Shown here piece after piece: positions 51,710-63,200 of a stretch of DNA of 64,000 nucleotides (positions are counted from its first letter, which is position 1; each line of letters starts with the position of its first letter). Source of the stretch: Neisseria macacae ATCC 33926 (lineage in GTDB: Bacteria; Pseudomonadota; Gammaproteobacteria; Burkholderiales; Neisseriaceae); contig NZ_CP094241.1 in the NCBI RefSeq assembly GCF_022749495.1, forward strand, positions 1,612,001-1,676,000. Reading direction: 5' to 3'. The notes below the pieces were generated by a model. The model worked only from the letters and a program-made list of their open reading frames with translations. It searched no databases and was not told the DNA's origin. Both the position numbers and the translations under genes were made by a program.

Positions 51710-52975
51710 ATGGATAACCAGAATAATGCTGCTCACAGCACCGCAAATATTTATAACCCGTTGATTGAGGCGGCCAAACCGGTTTTTATCTTAGTCAATG
51801 CGATGCAGCAGACTACCAGTCAATTGTCTACGGACAGTTTGATCAACAAATTTTCTCTCTTAATCAATAATTTTGAAGAAAATGCTGAAAAAAATGGAGC
51901 AAGATACGACGCTATCCAAGCTGCAAAATACTGTCTATGTACATTCGTAGATGAATTGGCTGTTCGTGCAGGCTGGGCAGATGAAACCTGGTCAAAAAAC
52001 AGTCTGTTGGTATCTTTTTATGACGAAACATGGGGCGGGGAACGTTTTTTTGAGATTATTCAAAATTTGAAACAGGATCCGGATAAGAATATTGATTTAT
52101 TAGAGTTTATGTACTTGTGTTTGCAGTTTGGCTACAAAGGCAAATATCAAGTGTTAAATAGCGGCGAACTCGAAATCGACAAAATCAAAAGAGATTTGCT
52201 CGCCTTAATTCATAGTAAACGACCGGATCAAACTGCCGATCTTTTCAAACACAATCCAATAATCACAAATACTATCCAGCGAAAACAAAGGCTTTCTATT
52301 CCTTTATGGGTTGTAGGTGTTTTAGGGGCAGTCGTCTTGGGGGTGGGCTATTTTGCAATGCAATGGTCTTTAGGTGATGACTTTGATGTTGCCAGTACAA
52401 AAGTTAACAATCTCAAACTCCCTTCTGTTACGGCTAAACAGCAAGAAACACAAAGTACTGTCCGACTACGTCCTTTATTGGAAAATGAAATTGCTAGAAA
52501 GCTAGTCTCTGTAGAAGACTTTCAAGATAGAAGTACAGTCACTATTTTGGGTGACGGTCTCTTTGAGTCTGGTTCTGCACAAATTCAAGACCAATATTAC
52601 CCTGTTTTGGCAAGAGTCAGCCAAGCTTTGGATAGTGTAGAAGGGCAAATCGTAGTGACCGGATATACTGACAATCAGCCCATTCAGAGCTTGAACTTCC
52701 CATCTAACTGGCATCTCTCTCAAGCTCGTGCAGATGCAGTAAAAGAAATTTTATTGAATTACATCAAAAATGGCGGAGCTCGTATTCGTTCAGAGGGACG
52801 TGGTTCGACCGATCCTGTTGCTCCAAATGATACTTTGGAAAATAGAGCCAAAAACCGAAGGGTTGAAATTACCCTATTCACAACTGGAACCGGCCCCAAA
52901 CTGGGTAGTGAAGTAGAAGTAAAAACCAATACTTCCACTACTCAGCCAAGCAGTGATGTAAGTACACATCAATAA
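51710..52975 (+). CDS. tssL: Type VI inner-membrane protein TssL with OmpA-like domain
   Basis: A 421-residue protein: DotU/IcmH domain (about 1-185; KYCLCTFVDELAVRAGWADE, DETWGGERFFE), one membrane helix (196-220), then a periplasmic OmpA-like peptidoglycan-binding domain (about 275-395; LFESGSAQIQDQYYPVL, VTGYTDNQP, SQARADAVKEIL, RAKNRRVEI). Such evolved TssL proteins anchor the complex to the cell wall directly, so no separate TagL is needed. Confidence 0.95.
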   Translation: MDNQNNAAHSTANIYNPLIEAAKPVFILVNAMQQTTSQLSTDSLINKFSLLINNFEENAEKNGARYDAIQAAKYCLCTFVDELAVRAGWADETWSKNSLLVSFYDETWGGERFFEIIQNLKQDPDKNIDLLEFMYLCLQFGYKGKYQVLNSGELEIDKIKRDLLALIHSKRPDQTADLFKHNPIITNTIQRKQRLSIPLWVVGVLGAVVLGVGYFAMQWSLGDDFDVASTKVNNLKLPSVTAKQQETQSTVRLRPLLENEIARKLVSVEDFQDRSTVTILGDGLFESGSAQIQDQYYPVLARVSQALDSVEGQIVVTGYTDNQPIQSLNFPSNWHLSQARADAVKEILLNYIKNGGARIRSEGRGSTDPVAPNDTLENRAKNRRVEITLFTTGTGPKLGSEVEVKTNTSTTQPSSDVSTHQ

Positions 52976-53006
52976 TCTGAAATTGGATTGATACGGAAAA
53001 ACAAAT

Positions 53007-56000
53007 ATGAAAAAAATTCTTTATTTTCTAGGCTCCCGTTCTTTATGGGTAATGCTAGGTATCGCCGGTCTGATTATATTGGTATGGTTTATCGGCCCAC
53101 TGATTTCCATAGGTGAAATCCGTCCTTTAGCAAACAAGACTATTCGCCTTGCCGTGTGTGCAGCCATTATCGGCATTTGGTTGGCTAAAGCCATATTTCG
53201 CCAATATCGTGAATCACGTCGAAACGCTGCCTTACTGAAGGAAATTCGTGCAGCACAAGAACCCATTTTAAAAAATGCAAGCGATGTCAGCTCAATGAGC
53301 CGTCAGTTTGCCGAAATGGATAAAGTACTGAAAAACGCAAAATTTTCCAGATCTAAAAATAGTTTATTGGCAAGATTGGAAGAGGGGCAATATCTTTATC
53401 AAATGCCGTGGTACGTTGTTTTAGGTGCTGCCGGTTCTGGTAAAACAACAGCATTAAAACGCTCTGGTCTCAACTTCCCTCTAGAAAGCACTTTAGGAAC
53501 ATCTGTAAGCGGCTTGGCAGGGACGCGCGATTGCGATTGGTTTTTATCCGATGAAATCGTACTTCTCGATACTGCAGGCAGATTGTCTTTACATGACAAC
53601 CACAGCAATAAGGACTCCAGCGACTGGGAAGAATTTGTATCCCTACTGAAGCGCTACCGTCCCAAACAACCTATCAACGGTGTAGTAGTTACCGTAGGAG
53701 TGGACGACCTTTTAGGCGGTAAAACCAATATTACCGAAATTTCTGCAGAACTTCGCAAAAGAATCCACGAAATGCATACCAAATTAGGTATACATTTCCC
53801 TGTTTATCTTATGATAACCAAACTGGATTTGCTGCATGGTTTTGACAAATTCTTCGATCATCTGACGGAAGAACAAAGAAACCAATATTTGGGTATTTCT
53901 CTTTCTGATACCGAAGGAATGGAAACTCCAATTGCCACTGCTTCCAATGCTTTATCGGAAGTTGTTGATAAATTGCGCTCTTCTATGTTGGGCACCATCC
54001 ATCAATTGGAATCTTCTGAAGATAAAGCAGCGGCTTTTGCTTTCCCTGAAGAATTTGAACGTCTTAATCAGGCGGTACTTTCTCTATTTAAAGAATTATC
54101 TAAATCTTCAAAATTTGAGCAACCTATCTCGTGGAGAGGTGTTTATTTCTCAAGCGGTACCCAAACGGGACAACATTTCAATCCCATCTTGGATGGCTTG
54201 CAAAACGATTTCCAATTATCGAAAAAATACTTGGATTCGGATCGAACCAAAACTCAAAACAACGAGCGAAGCTTTTTCCTGCACAGACTGTTCTCTGACG
54301 TCATCCTTAGTGAAGCAAACCTGGCAGGAGAAAATAAATCTTGGTTTGTCAAAAAACAAATGCTCTATTGGTTAGGCATTGGAGCTATTGTGACCATAGT
54401 CGCTGCCTGCTTAGCCATGATGCTGAACAGTTATTCGAATAATCGCTCATATCTTGAGCAGGTTGGCGATAAAGCAACCAAACTGGGCCAAGAGGCGAAA
54501 AAATACACAGAAGCCCCCGACCTTCTTAAAGCAGTAACATTTGCAGAACATGTCAAAGATACGACCCGCAGCAGAGAGATTCCTGATCTGTCTTCTCCTC
54601 CCCTCAGCTATCGTATGGGCCTTTATCAAGGCGGGCAAATGGAAGACGTTGGTGAATCCGCTTACCGCAGAATCCTTCAAGACAATGTGATGCCGTTAAT
54701 CAGTTTCAAATTAGATGAGCTTCTGCGTACAACCAGCGGCTCAGACGGCATCAATGGTTACAATGCTTTAAAAGCTTATCTGATGATGTACGACAAAGAG
54801 CATTTTGATTCCGCTTTTATGCAAAACTGGCTGATGACTAATTTGTCTAAAGCAGAATCTTCAGGCATGAGCGAGCAACAGAAAAAATCTCTTGAGAAAG
54901 CTTTAAACCAAATACTTTCCAAACAAAGCATTACTCCCAGCGTACCCTATGATGAAGAATTGGTAGAACGCCGCAGGCAGGAAATTGCACAAAGAGATAT
55001 TGCCACTATGGTACTGGAAGATACCATCAACACAGTTGCTCTCTCAGGCAAAGAAGGAATCACACCTGTTTCTTTTTCAAGCATGGGCGGCGTACAAAGC
55101 CACTTATTGTTTCGTCGCAAAACCGGCGGAGCTTTAAAAGAACCGATTAACTTCATTTATACCAAAGAGGCTTACATTACCAAAGTCTTACCTACTATGG
55201 TCAAGTCGACAGAACAGTTTTTTAATGAAGACAACTGGGTATTGGGTAGTTATGCATCACAAAGCCAAAGCAAAGCTTCTGTTCTTTCAGATGCTCAAAA
55301 GCTTTATTTCGGCAATTACATCAAGGCATGGAATAACTATTTGTCTGATTTGTCATTGGTTACGCCCAAGTCATCTCGAGAAAGTATTCAGATTGCCAAG
55401 CTTTTATCAGAGAAAAATTCTCCTTTAGTCAATATTATCAAAGGTATCAGCGACAATACGACGCTTACCATTGATAAAAAGATAACGGATAAAGCAGACA
55501 GTAAAATTGCCGACTGGTTAAATAGAGCAGGACTGTCAAAGCTCCTAGATGCTGAAGGAGAGGCTAATGTAAAAAATGAATTGTCTGCTTTAAAACTGGC
55601 CACTCCTGTTGATGATGCTTTTGCGGATTTCCATAGTTTAACTGAAACCACAAATGATCAACCTCCGGCAATTAACAGCGTTACTGAAGCCATTAATGAT
55701 TTGTACGTTTATTTGGTTGCCGTTAATGTCGCAGTCGAAAAAGGGGTAGATTTGCCTCCTGATGATCCGTTTGTGAAATACAAAGCTGAAGTAAACCGTC
55801 TTCCTATGCCCTTCCGTCCGATGTTGGACAGCTTTTCTGAGATTATTTTGAAAAACACCGACAAAATTGTTGATGAAAAGCTCATGTCCACCTTGGAAAA
55901 ACAGTTGGCAACCGTAACAAACAGTTGCCAAGAAATACACGAACAGGGTTACCCTTTTGACAGAGGTTCTGAAAACAATGTTGCCTTAGAAAGCTTCACC

Positions 56001-56564
56001 AACATATTTGGTCCAAACGGTATGTACAGCAAGTTTACCAATTTATCAGGTGAAGCCGCCGTATTGGCACGTTCAGAAAAACTGGAAACCTTGACTGCTA
56101 AAAACAGCGCATTTAAAGACCGTTTTTCCAGGCTGAACGACATAGCGGCAATCCGACAAGGATATTTTGACAAAGGCTCGGAAACACCTACTTTTGACTT
56201 TACAGTCAAAGTCTTGATTCTTGACTCCAGCTTGGAAAGCGTGAATGTTTCTTATGCAGGGAAAAGCTATGTATACAGTCACGGTCCAGTTAATCCTGCA
56301 ACCTTTACTTGGCCTTCAAAAGAAGAAAACGCCTTGGCAAAAATAGATATTTCCTCCCCTCAAATCAATAGTGCGGGTATCAGTTCAACCGGACCGTGGT
56401 CAATATTCCGCCTGATTGAAAAAGGGAAAATCATTCGCCAGACAGGAAACACTACCGTTGTCGAATACAACATCCAAGGCAAAAACGTTGTACTTGAATT
56501 TACTACTTCCACAGCCTTCAATCCCTTTAATTTAAACAAATTAAGGAATTTTCAGTGCGTTTGA
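53007..56564 (+). CDS. tssM: Type VI inner-membrane protein TssM (IcmF)
   Basis: A 1185-residue IcmF-family protein. Membrane helices at about 10-32 and 45-62, a cytoplasmic NTPase domain with Walker A GAAGSGKTT (140-148) and VLLDTAGR, a third helix near residues 455-472, and a large periplasmic part ending in a beta domain that contacts TssJ. Walker A is intact, unlike in some TssM proteins. 31 bases after tssL. Confidence 0.95.
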   Translation: MKKILYFLGSRSLWVMLGIAGLIILVWFIGPLISIGEIRPLANKTIRLAVCAAIIGIWLAKAIFRQYRESRRNAALLKEIRAAQEPILKNASDVSSMSRQFAEMDKVLKNAKFSRSKNSLLARLEEGQYLYQMPWYVVLGAAGSGKTTALKRSGLNFPLESTLGTSVSGLAGTRDCDWFLSDEIVLLDTAGRLSLHDNHSNKDSSDWEEFVSLLKRYRPKQPINGVVVTVGVDDLLGGKTNITEISAELRKRIHEMHTKLGIHFPVYLMITKLDLLHGFDKFFDHLTEEQRNQYLGISLSDTEGMETPIATASNALSEVVDKLRSSMLGTIHQLESSEDKAAAFAFPEEFERLNQAVLSLFKELSKSSKFEQPISWRGVYFSSGTQTGQHFNPILDGLQNDFQLSKKYLDSDRTKTQNNERSFFLHRLFSDVILSEANLAGENKSWFVKKQMLYWLGIGAIVTIVAACLAMMLNSYSNNRSYLEQVGDKATKLGQEAKKYTEAPDLLKAVTFAEHVKDTTRSREIPDLSSPPLSYRMGLYQGGQMEDVGESAYRRILQDNVMPLISFKLDELLRTTSGSDGINGYNALKAYLMMYDKEHFDSAFMQNWLMTNLSKAESSGMSEQQKKSLEKALNQILSKQSITPSVPYDEELVERRRQEIAQRDIATMVLEDTINTVALSGKEGITPVSFSSMGGVQSHLLFRRKTGGALKEPINFIYTKEAYITKVLPTMVKSTEQFFNEDNWVLGSYASQSQSKASVLSDAQKLYFGNYIKAWNNYLSDLSLVTPKSSRESIQIAKLLSEKNSPLVNIIKGISDNTTLTIDKKITDKADSKIADWLNRAGLSKLLDAEGEANVKNELSALKLATPVDDAFADFHSLTETTNDQPPAINSVTEAINDLYVYLVAVNVAVEKGVDLPPDDPFVKYKAEVNRLPMPFRPMLDSFSEIILKNTDKIVDEKLMSTLEKQLATVTNSCQEIHEQGYPFDRGSENNVALESFTNIFGPNGMYSKFTNLSGEAAVLARSEKLETLTAKNSAFKDRFSRLNDIAAIRQGYFDKGSETPTFDFTVKVLILDSSLESVNVSYAGKSYVYSHGPVNPATFTWPSKEENALAKIDISSPQINSAGISSTGPWSIFRLIEKGKIIRQTGNTTVVEYNIQGKNVVLEFTTSTAFNPFNLNKLRNFQCV

Positions 56565-56636
56565 TGGTCATAATGAGAATGTAAGCAGGTCGTCTGAAAC
56601 CACTCATTCCAACATGCTTCTGCCGCAACCCTATGC

Positions 56637-58979
56637 ATGATTGAAAATAGAAAAACCGACACTCAAGCGAAATTGGTTTTTAATGTCAACAAGGAATTTC
56701 CCGAAATGAATAGAACAGTCGTTGCTCATACACCTTTGGGATCACAACTTTTATTCAAAAAAATGCTTGGAACAGAATTTGTTTCCAACCTTTTTGAATT
56801 TAATATCACTTTGGTTTCCAAAGATTCCAATTTACAAGGCAAGGATATTATCGGTCAGCCTATAACATTGGAAATTGACACAGAAGCAGGCAGCCCACGC
56901 TATCTGAACGGTTTGGTTACCGACTTCGGTTACATTGGCGAAGATGAAGACGAAGAAGACTATCATGCCTACACCTGTACAGCCCGTCCGTTTATGTGGT
57001 ATCTCACCCAAAATACGGACAGCAGGGTATTTGTCGACAAGTCCGTTCTGGATATTGCCAATGAAGTCTTGTCGCCGTTCGGCTTCCCCTTCCAGGTAAA
57101 ATGCCAAAAAGGCTATCGTACCAGAGGATTTTGTGTCCAATATCAGGAAAACAGTTTTAATTTCCTAAACCGCCTGTTTGAACAGGAAGGCATCTACTAT
57201 TATTTTACCCACAGCAACGGTTCGCATGAGCTGGTTATCGCTGATGATGTCGGTACTCTAGAAGCCATTCCTTCTCCCAACATTCCTTACCATTCCAAAA
57301 ATACTGCGCCCGGCGCACCCAACATCGCCTATATCGATGTATGGGAAGAACGTGATGCCTTGAAATCCAGTCAGTTCGTGACTCAAGAATACAACTATAA
57401 AAACGCCAAAGTCCCAATGAAATCTTCTGATTCGGTTCACGATTTCAGTTCTGTTCCTATGGAACATTATGATTTTTATACCGGCTTTAGCGATGTATCC
57501 GAAGCACAAAATTACAGTCAGGTGCGCAGTGAAGATCTGAAAAGCCAAACCAAGATCATTACCGGTTCGGGTACTGCCTTGACAGTAGCTCCGGGTTATA
57601 CGTTTACCCTGAGCAAACACCCGCATTCCTCATCCAATACCGAATACACCATTCTGAAAGCAGATTATGATTTTGAAGAAGCCGGCTATACTACCGGCGA
57701 CCGTATCGGCAAATTCAGAATTTCGTTCCGCGTATTGCCCAAATCCTACCCATACCGCCCTCCCCTTAAAACGCCGAAACCCAAAGTATTGGGTACACAG
57801 GCGGCTACGGTAACAGGTCCTGCCGGAGAAGAGGTTTATACCAACGAGTATGGCGATATTAAAGTCCAATTCCATTGGGACCGCTACGGAAAAATGGATG
57901 AAAACAGCTCCAACTGGGTTCGGGTAACGCAAGGTTCTGCCGGAGCGGGATACGGCTCTATCAACACACCGCGTATCGGTGAAGAAGTGCTGGTTGACTT
58001 CATCAACGGCGATGCCGACCGACCGATTGTATTGGGTCGTCTGTACAACAGCGCAATGTCGCCGCCATGGGGCTTTCCTGCCGCGGCCAAGCAGTCCGGT
58101 ATCAAAAGCAAGAGTTTCAATTCGCCATTGTCCAACTTCAACGAATTGATGTTCAACGATACTGCCGGTTCCGAGATGGTCAATTTCCAAGCGCAAAAAG
58201 ACCTGACCTCGCTGGTTAAAAATAACGAAACCCGCAACGTCAACAACGACCGCACCACCACAATCGGCAACAACGAAACGGTTACGGTAGTGGGTGATCG
58301 GGCGAAAACCGTCCAAAAAAACGAAACGGCTTCGATTACCCAAAACCGCACAAAATCGGTGGGTCAAAACGAGACCTCCAGCATTACCCAAAACCAAAGC
58401 ATTAGTGTGGGTGACAACCAAAGTACCAGCGTAGGTAAAGACCAAAGCGTCAACGTGGGTAAAAATCGCAGCCGTTCTGTTGGCTTGAACGAAAAAGTAG
58501 GCATAGGTCAGAGTCAAGCGCTGACTGTCGGACAAGACCAGAACGTTGCTGTCGGCAAAAACCAAGCGCTGACCGTCGGCGCCAACCGCAACAAGACCGT
58601 TGTTGCCAACGAAGTCAGCAGTATCGGCGGTAACAAACAGGAAACCGTCAGCCTGAACGGCATGAACAATGTCGGCATCGGTCAGATGACCAACATCGGT
58701 GCCGGCTATATGCTGAACGTCGGTGCAGGCTGGATGACCAATGTCGTCGGTGCAGAAATGCATAGCGTCGGCTTGGTGATGGGTCTCAACGCCGGTATGA
58801 ACATCGGCCTCAACGCAGGTCGAAACATCACCCTGTCCGCAGGCAAGAAAATTACCATACAAGTCGGTAGTTCCATGATTTTGATTGATAAAAACAAAAT
58901 CAGCATCGTCAGCAAAACGATCAAGATCGTCGGCACCAAAGTAGTGGACATCGACGGCAAAAAAGTCGATATCAACTAG
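56637..58979 (+). CDS. vgrG: Type VI spike protein VgrG (TssI)
   Basis: A 780-residue spike. The family-like sequence starts at NRTVVAHTPLGSQLLFKKML (residue 24), so ATG 56706 with AAGGA upstream is an alternative start. The gp27-like part spans about 24-400 and the gp5 OB region lies near VQFHWDRYGKMDENSSNWVR. From about 527 to 640 runs an eight-residue repeat of the type NETxxVGx, forming the beta-helical needle, then a Gly-rich zone and a plain C-terminus (KKVDIN) without an effector domain. Effectors must therefore be carried on the PAAR-like tip or in the tube. Confidence 0.95.
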   Translation: MIENRKTDTQAKLVFNVNKEFPEMNRTVVAHTPLGSQLLFKKMLGTEFVSNLFEFNITLVSKDSNLQGKDIIGQPITLEIDTEAGSPRYLNGLVTDFGYIGEDEDEEDYHAYTCTARPFMWYLTQNTDSRVFVDKSVLDIANEVLSPFGFPFQVKCQKGYRTRGFCVQYQENSFNFLNRLFEQEGIYYYFTHSNGSHELVIADDVGTLEAIPSPNIPYHSKNTAPGAPNIAYIDVWEERDALKSSQFVTQEYNYKNAKVPMKSSDSVHDFSSVPMEHYDFYTGFSDVSEAQNYSQVRSEDLKSQTKIITGSGTALTVAPGYTFTLSKHPHSSSNTEYTILKADYDFEEAGYTTGDRIGKFRISFRVLPKSYPYRPPLKTPKPKVLGTQAATVTGPAGEEVYTNEYGDIKVQFHWDRYGKMDENSSNWVRVTQGSAGAGYGSINTPRIGEEVLVDFINGDADRPIVLGRLYNSAMSPPWGFPAAAKQSGIKSKSFNSPLSNFNELMFNDTAGSEMVNFQAQKDLTSLVKNNETRNVNNDRTTTIGNNETVTVVGDRAKTVQKNETASITQNRTKSVGQNETSSITQNQSISVGDNQSTSVGKDQSVNVGKNRSRSVGLNEKVGIGQSQALTVGQDQNVAVGKNQALTVGANRNKTVVANEVSSIGGNKQETVSLNGMNNVGIGQMTNIGAGYMLNVGAGWMTNVVGAEMHSVGLVMGLNAGMNIGLNAGRNITLSAGKKITIQVGSSMILIDKNKISIVSKTIKIVGTKVVDIDGKKVDIN

Positions 58980-58991
58980 AGAAGATACGCC

Positions 58992-60128
58992 ATGTTTGAG
59001 TTGCAGAACTTTACCTGCTTTCATACGCAGCAGTTTAAAAACATCGACCAAACAGATCGGGCTTATGATGTAGTCGTCGCCAAAGTCAGTTACGAGTTTG
59101 AAATTGACCCGGAAACAGGAAAAACGGAGCTTGCGTTTGCCCGTAAGCAAACGCCGCTCACGTTTGCCGATACCTATTACGGCGATCCTTCGCAAACCTC
59201 GACTCAGTTTGAAAGCGACTTCAGCCTCTACAAACCCAAAACCGACTTGGTTGTCAATGCCACCGCCTATGCACCCGACGATGTCCCCTCTCGGCAATTT
59301 ACCGTATCCGTAAGTATCGGCGATTACCAAAAAAGCCTGGCGCTTACCGGGGAACGTTACTGGGTGCGGGAGGCAGCAGGATGGTCTTTGAGCGAACCCG
59401 ACCCCATCCTTTCGCTGCCTATCCGTTATGAGTTTGCCTTTGGCGGCAGCGCAGTCGAAGACGACCACACAGGCTATCAACAAAACGCCATCGGCATCGG
59501 CTACTATCCGAAGGCCGAACTCAAAAAAAACGGGTTCAAGCGGACACTGAAAGCGCATCAAATCTACGACCCCGCACACCCCGTGCGAGATCCGTCCGAT
59601 AAGGCCGCGCCCGAAGGCTTCGGCTTTATGCCCCGTTATTTCGCACTGCGAGCCAAACATACCGGCACTGCTGATGCGCAATGGATAGCCAACCGTGCCC
59701 CGCTACTGCCTGAAGATTTTTCTATGGCTTATTGGAACGGCGCCCATCCCTCGCTGCAACTTCCCCATCTGAAACCCAACCATATTTACGAACTGACTTT
59801 TACCGGCATGGTGCATTCCTTCCAAGCACCCAACCAACGATTTACCGTTGATTTGCCGGTAGAAACCGTGTTCGTCCACGCCCATACGGCAACCAACTCG
59901 TCATTGTGCAAAGATATGGTATTGGACACCATCCTCGTCAATGTAGAACAACGCCGCATTGATTGCAGCTACCGCACATCTTTTCCCGAAGAACTGGAAA
60001 TTGCGGCATGCCAGCTCAGATTCATCGCCCGACACGAACGTGCAGACCAAATCGCGGCCGCTCAAGCCTGTCGGGATTCGCAGGATGAATTTATTCCAAT
60101 CCCGCCATCTTTGGCAGCACACGTATAA
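58992..60128 (+). CDS. DUF2169-family type VI effector adaptor
   Basis: A 378-residue protein with DUF2169 character: VVVAKVSYEFEIDPETG, a beta-rich body, RYEFAFGG, and a C-terminal FSMAYWNGAHPSLQLPHLKP motif. Members load PAAR-tipped effectors onto VgrG. It lies 12 bases after vgrG and just before the Rhs gene with a PAAR-like N-terminus, which is its probable cargo. Confidence 0.9.
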   Translation: MFELQNFTCFHTQQFKNIDQTDRAYDVVVAKVSYEFEIDPETGKTELAFARKQTPLTFADTYYGDPSQTSTQFESDFSLYKPKTDLVVNATAYAPDDVPSRQFTVSVSIGDYQKSLALTGERYWVREAAGWSLSEPDPILSLPIRYEFAFGGSAVEDDHTGYQQNAIGIGYYPKAELKKNGFKRTLKAHQIYDPAHPVRDPSDKAAPEGFGFMPRYFALRAKHTGTADAQWIANRAPLLPEDFSMAYWNGAHPSLQLPHLKPNHIYELTFTGMVHSFQAPNQRFTVDLPVETVFVHAHTATNSSLCKDMVLDTILVNVEQRRIDCSYRTSFPEELEIAACQLRFIARHERADQIAAAQACRDSQDEFIPIPPSLAAHV

Positions 60129-60140
60129 ACCACACATAGG

Positions 60141-60187
60141 TCGTCTGAAACTCTAAGTCCTCATTCATCCCCCTTTCAGACGACCCC
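60141..60187. terminator. Uptake-sequence inverted pair before the second rhs gene
   Basis: GGTCGTCTGAAA and TTTCAGACGACC about 23 bases apart, between the adaptor stop and the rhs start. It could attenuate read-through, or act only as an uptake site. Confidence 0.5.
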
Positions 60188-60210
60188 ATCCCCAACAGGA
60201 GCAAGCCGCC

Positions 60211-63200
60211 ATGGCATTCAATAAAATCGCCCGTAAAGACAGCGACTTCTATGTAATCTGTACCCTCCCCGATTTCTGCTGGGCGCCACCTCCTGCTCCC
60301 CCTGTTACACCGCCCATCCCCTTCCCGCTCTTCGCCGACTTGGGCAACGCTCAAACCGTCGCCAAAGACGTCCGCCTCAACCGCAAGCCCGCCTTCGTCT
60401 TCAAGGCCAGTAAAACCAACCGCACCACCGGCGACGAACCCGCCCTTCCGGGCCGCAAGGGTGTGTTGTCGCGCACCGCCACCAAACCCGCCTGGCCGAT
60501 GATGCATTCTTCTTCGGTTAAAATCCGCAAGCGCCACATCATACGCGCCGGCGATATGTTCCACATGAACAACAAGTTCAAGAAGAAACTGCCGCCCAAA
60601 CCCTGTATTTCCTGCAAAGCCGCCGCCGCTGCCGGCCGCCCGGTCAATCCGATACACGGGCTGAAGTTTTTGGAGAGTGAAACCGACTTTGCTTTTGAAG
60701 GCATCCTGCCGCTGGTTTGGAGCCGCAGCTATTATTCCGACCAAGACGGTACCGGCTGGCTCGGCGAGGGCTGGAGCGTACCGGGCTGCCAACGCATCAT
60801 CCGCGATGCGGCGGGATTGGCCTATATCGACGATCATGGCCGTTTGTTCCCGCTGCCGGAAGTCGATGAAGACGATGAGGAACCGGTATTGTTCGAGAGC
60901 GAACAGATTTGGTTCAGTAAAAATCCGGACGGGCATTATGTCATTGCGTCGCTGGACGGTTCGATAGCGCTGCGTTTTGCGCCTTTGGTGGTGGCGGAAG
61001 ACGGTTCGGACGAAGATTCCACCTTCTTCCCGCTGGTGGCGGTGGAAGACGCCAACGGCAACCATCAGCGTTTCGTCTATCATCCGCTGACCGGTCTGCC
61101 GCAGTACGTCATCGACGGCAACGGCCGGGTGTTCTCGCTGAACTTCGGCAATGTGGCGGATGAACAGTCGCCCAAAATGCGGCTGCTGTCGGTATCGCTG
61201 CTGGAGGGTTTGCCCGCCTTCGGCGAAGCGGTCCGGGTCGGCAGTCCGCTGGTCCGCTACGAATACAACGGCAGCGGCGACTTGGTCCGCGTCATCGGCC
61301 GCGACGGCAACGTCAAACGCAGCTTCGGCTATAAAAACAATCTGATGGTGTCGCACACGGATGCGGCCGGATTGGTATCGGAATACGAATACGACCATTA
61401 CACCCCGACCGGCAAGGTGTTGCGCAACTGGACCTCCTTGGGCGAGGAATGGCGTTTTACCTATCACGACGGTTATACCGAGGTAACCGACGTGTTGGGC
61501 CGTACCGAGCAATATCATTACGATTACAACAACGAGTTGACCAAGCGGGTGTTTGCCGACGGCAGCGCTGTGTTGATGGAGCGCGACGGTTTGGGCCGTC
61601 TGCTCAGCCACACCGATGCGATGGGGCGTGTTACCCGCTATCAGTACAGCAACGAGGGGCAGGTGGAGGCCATCGTCCGCCCCGACGGCGCCATCCTGCA
61701 TTTCGACTATGACGACTGCTACCGCCTGATCCGTAAAAGCGATGCGGAAGGCCGTTATGACGGCTATACCTACGACGAAGCGGGCAATCTGCTGACCCAT
61801 ACCGACCCGCTGAAACATACCACCCGTTTCGAATACGCCGACAACGGTCTGCTGCTGTCGGTAACCGATCCCAACGGCAGCTCCACCACCTATCACTACA
61901 ATCAAAACCGCCAGCCCGACCTCATTACCGACTGTTCCGGTTACGAAACCAAACTGGCCTACACCCCCGAAGGACAGCTGGCGCGCATTACCGATGCGCT
62001 GGGACAGCACACCGAATACCATTACGACGCCGACCAAAACCTTACCCTCGCCCTCTATCCCGACGGCAGCAAAGAAACCTTCGGCTACGATGCCGCAGGT
62101 CGTCTGAAAACCCATACCGACGGCGAAGGCCATACCACTTCCTACGAATACGGCCAAGACGGTCTGCCGACCCGACGCACCAATGCCTTGGGCCATACCT
62201 TCGGCTACCACTACGACAAAGCCCGCCGCTTAGTCGGCCTCACCAATGAAAACGGTGCGCGCTACCGCTTTGCCTACGACGTCCTCGACCGCCTGATTGC
62301 CGAAAGCGGTTTCGACCATAAGCTGACCGGCTACCGCTACAACGCCGGCAACGAACTGGTCGAGCAGCGCGAATTCGGCGACGACGCCTCCCTCGCCGCC
62401 AAACTGATGGCGCAGCTGGGCGGACAGCCCGTCCCCAAAAAAGACGTATCCCCGCTTTCAGACGACCTCGACAGCCAAACCCCGCTGCGGATTACCGAGT
62501 TCAAACGCGATATATTGGGACGCCTAATCCACACCCTCGCCCGCGATAACGACAAGGTTCAGGAAACCGCTTACCAATACGACCTAGACGGCAACCTCGT
62601 CCGCGCCGCCAACCGCCACAGCATCACCTGCTTCGATTACAACGAAAACGGCCAACTCATCGCCCAGCACCAATGGAAGGTGCCGTCCAAAGAAGAGAAC
62701 GCCCGAAACGGCCTGCCCGAAACCGACTGGCGCGATGCGCAGTACGACATGCTGTACCTGCCCGTCACCGAAACCGTCCGCTACCACTACGACTTCAACG
62801 GCAACCGTACCGCCACCGTCCTACCCGACGGCAGACAGATCAACTACCTGTATTACGGCAGCGGCCACCTGCACCAAATCGGCCTAGACGACGAAGTCAT
62901 CACCGACATCGAACGCGATCAGCTGCACCGCGAAATCTTCCGCACACAGGGTAAGCTCGCCAGCCGCTACGAACTCGATCCTTTAGGTCGTCTGAAAAGA
63001 CAAATCGCCACCCTCAATGAATTGACGGAAGGCGGCAAAGGCAAAACCAAAGTCGCAGCGGGCTATGGTCAAACCGCCGTCAAACGCAGCTACGGCTACG
63101 ACCGCACCGGCAACCTGACCCACAGTACCGACCAGCGGACGGGCACGACCCGGTTCGAGTACGATAAACTGGGTCGAATCACCAAAGCGGGCAGCGAACT

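Noticed and set aside
57630..59681. 683-codon minus-strand open frame across vgrG and the DUF2169 gene
   Set aside because: Antisense to two well-identified genes and spanning their junction; a composition artefact. The same applies to the frame 60091-62211 opposite the second rhs gene.
37959..60128. Prophage tail region
   Set aside because: Contractile-tail-like parts are present, but TssJ, TssL, TssM, ClpV and the absence of capsid, terminase and lysis genes identify a type VI secretion system.
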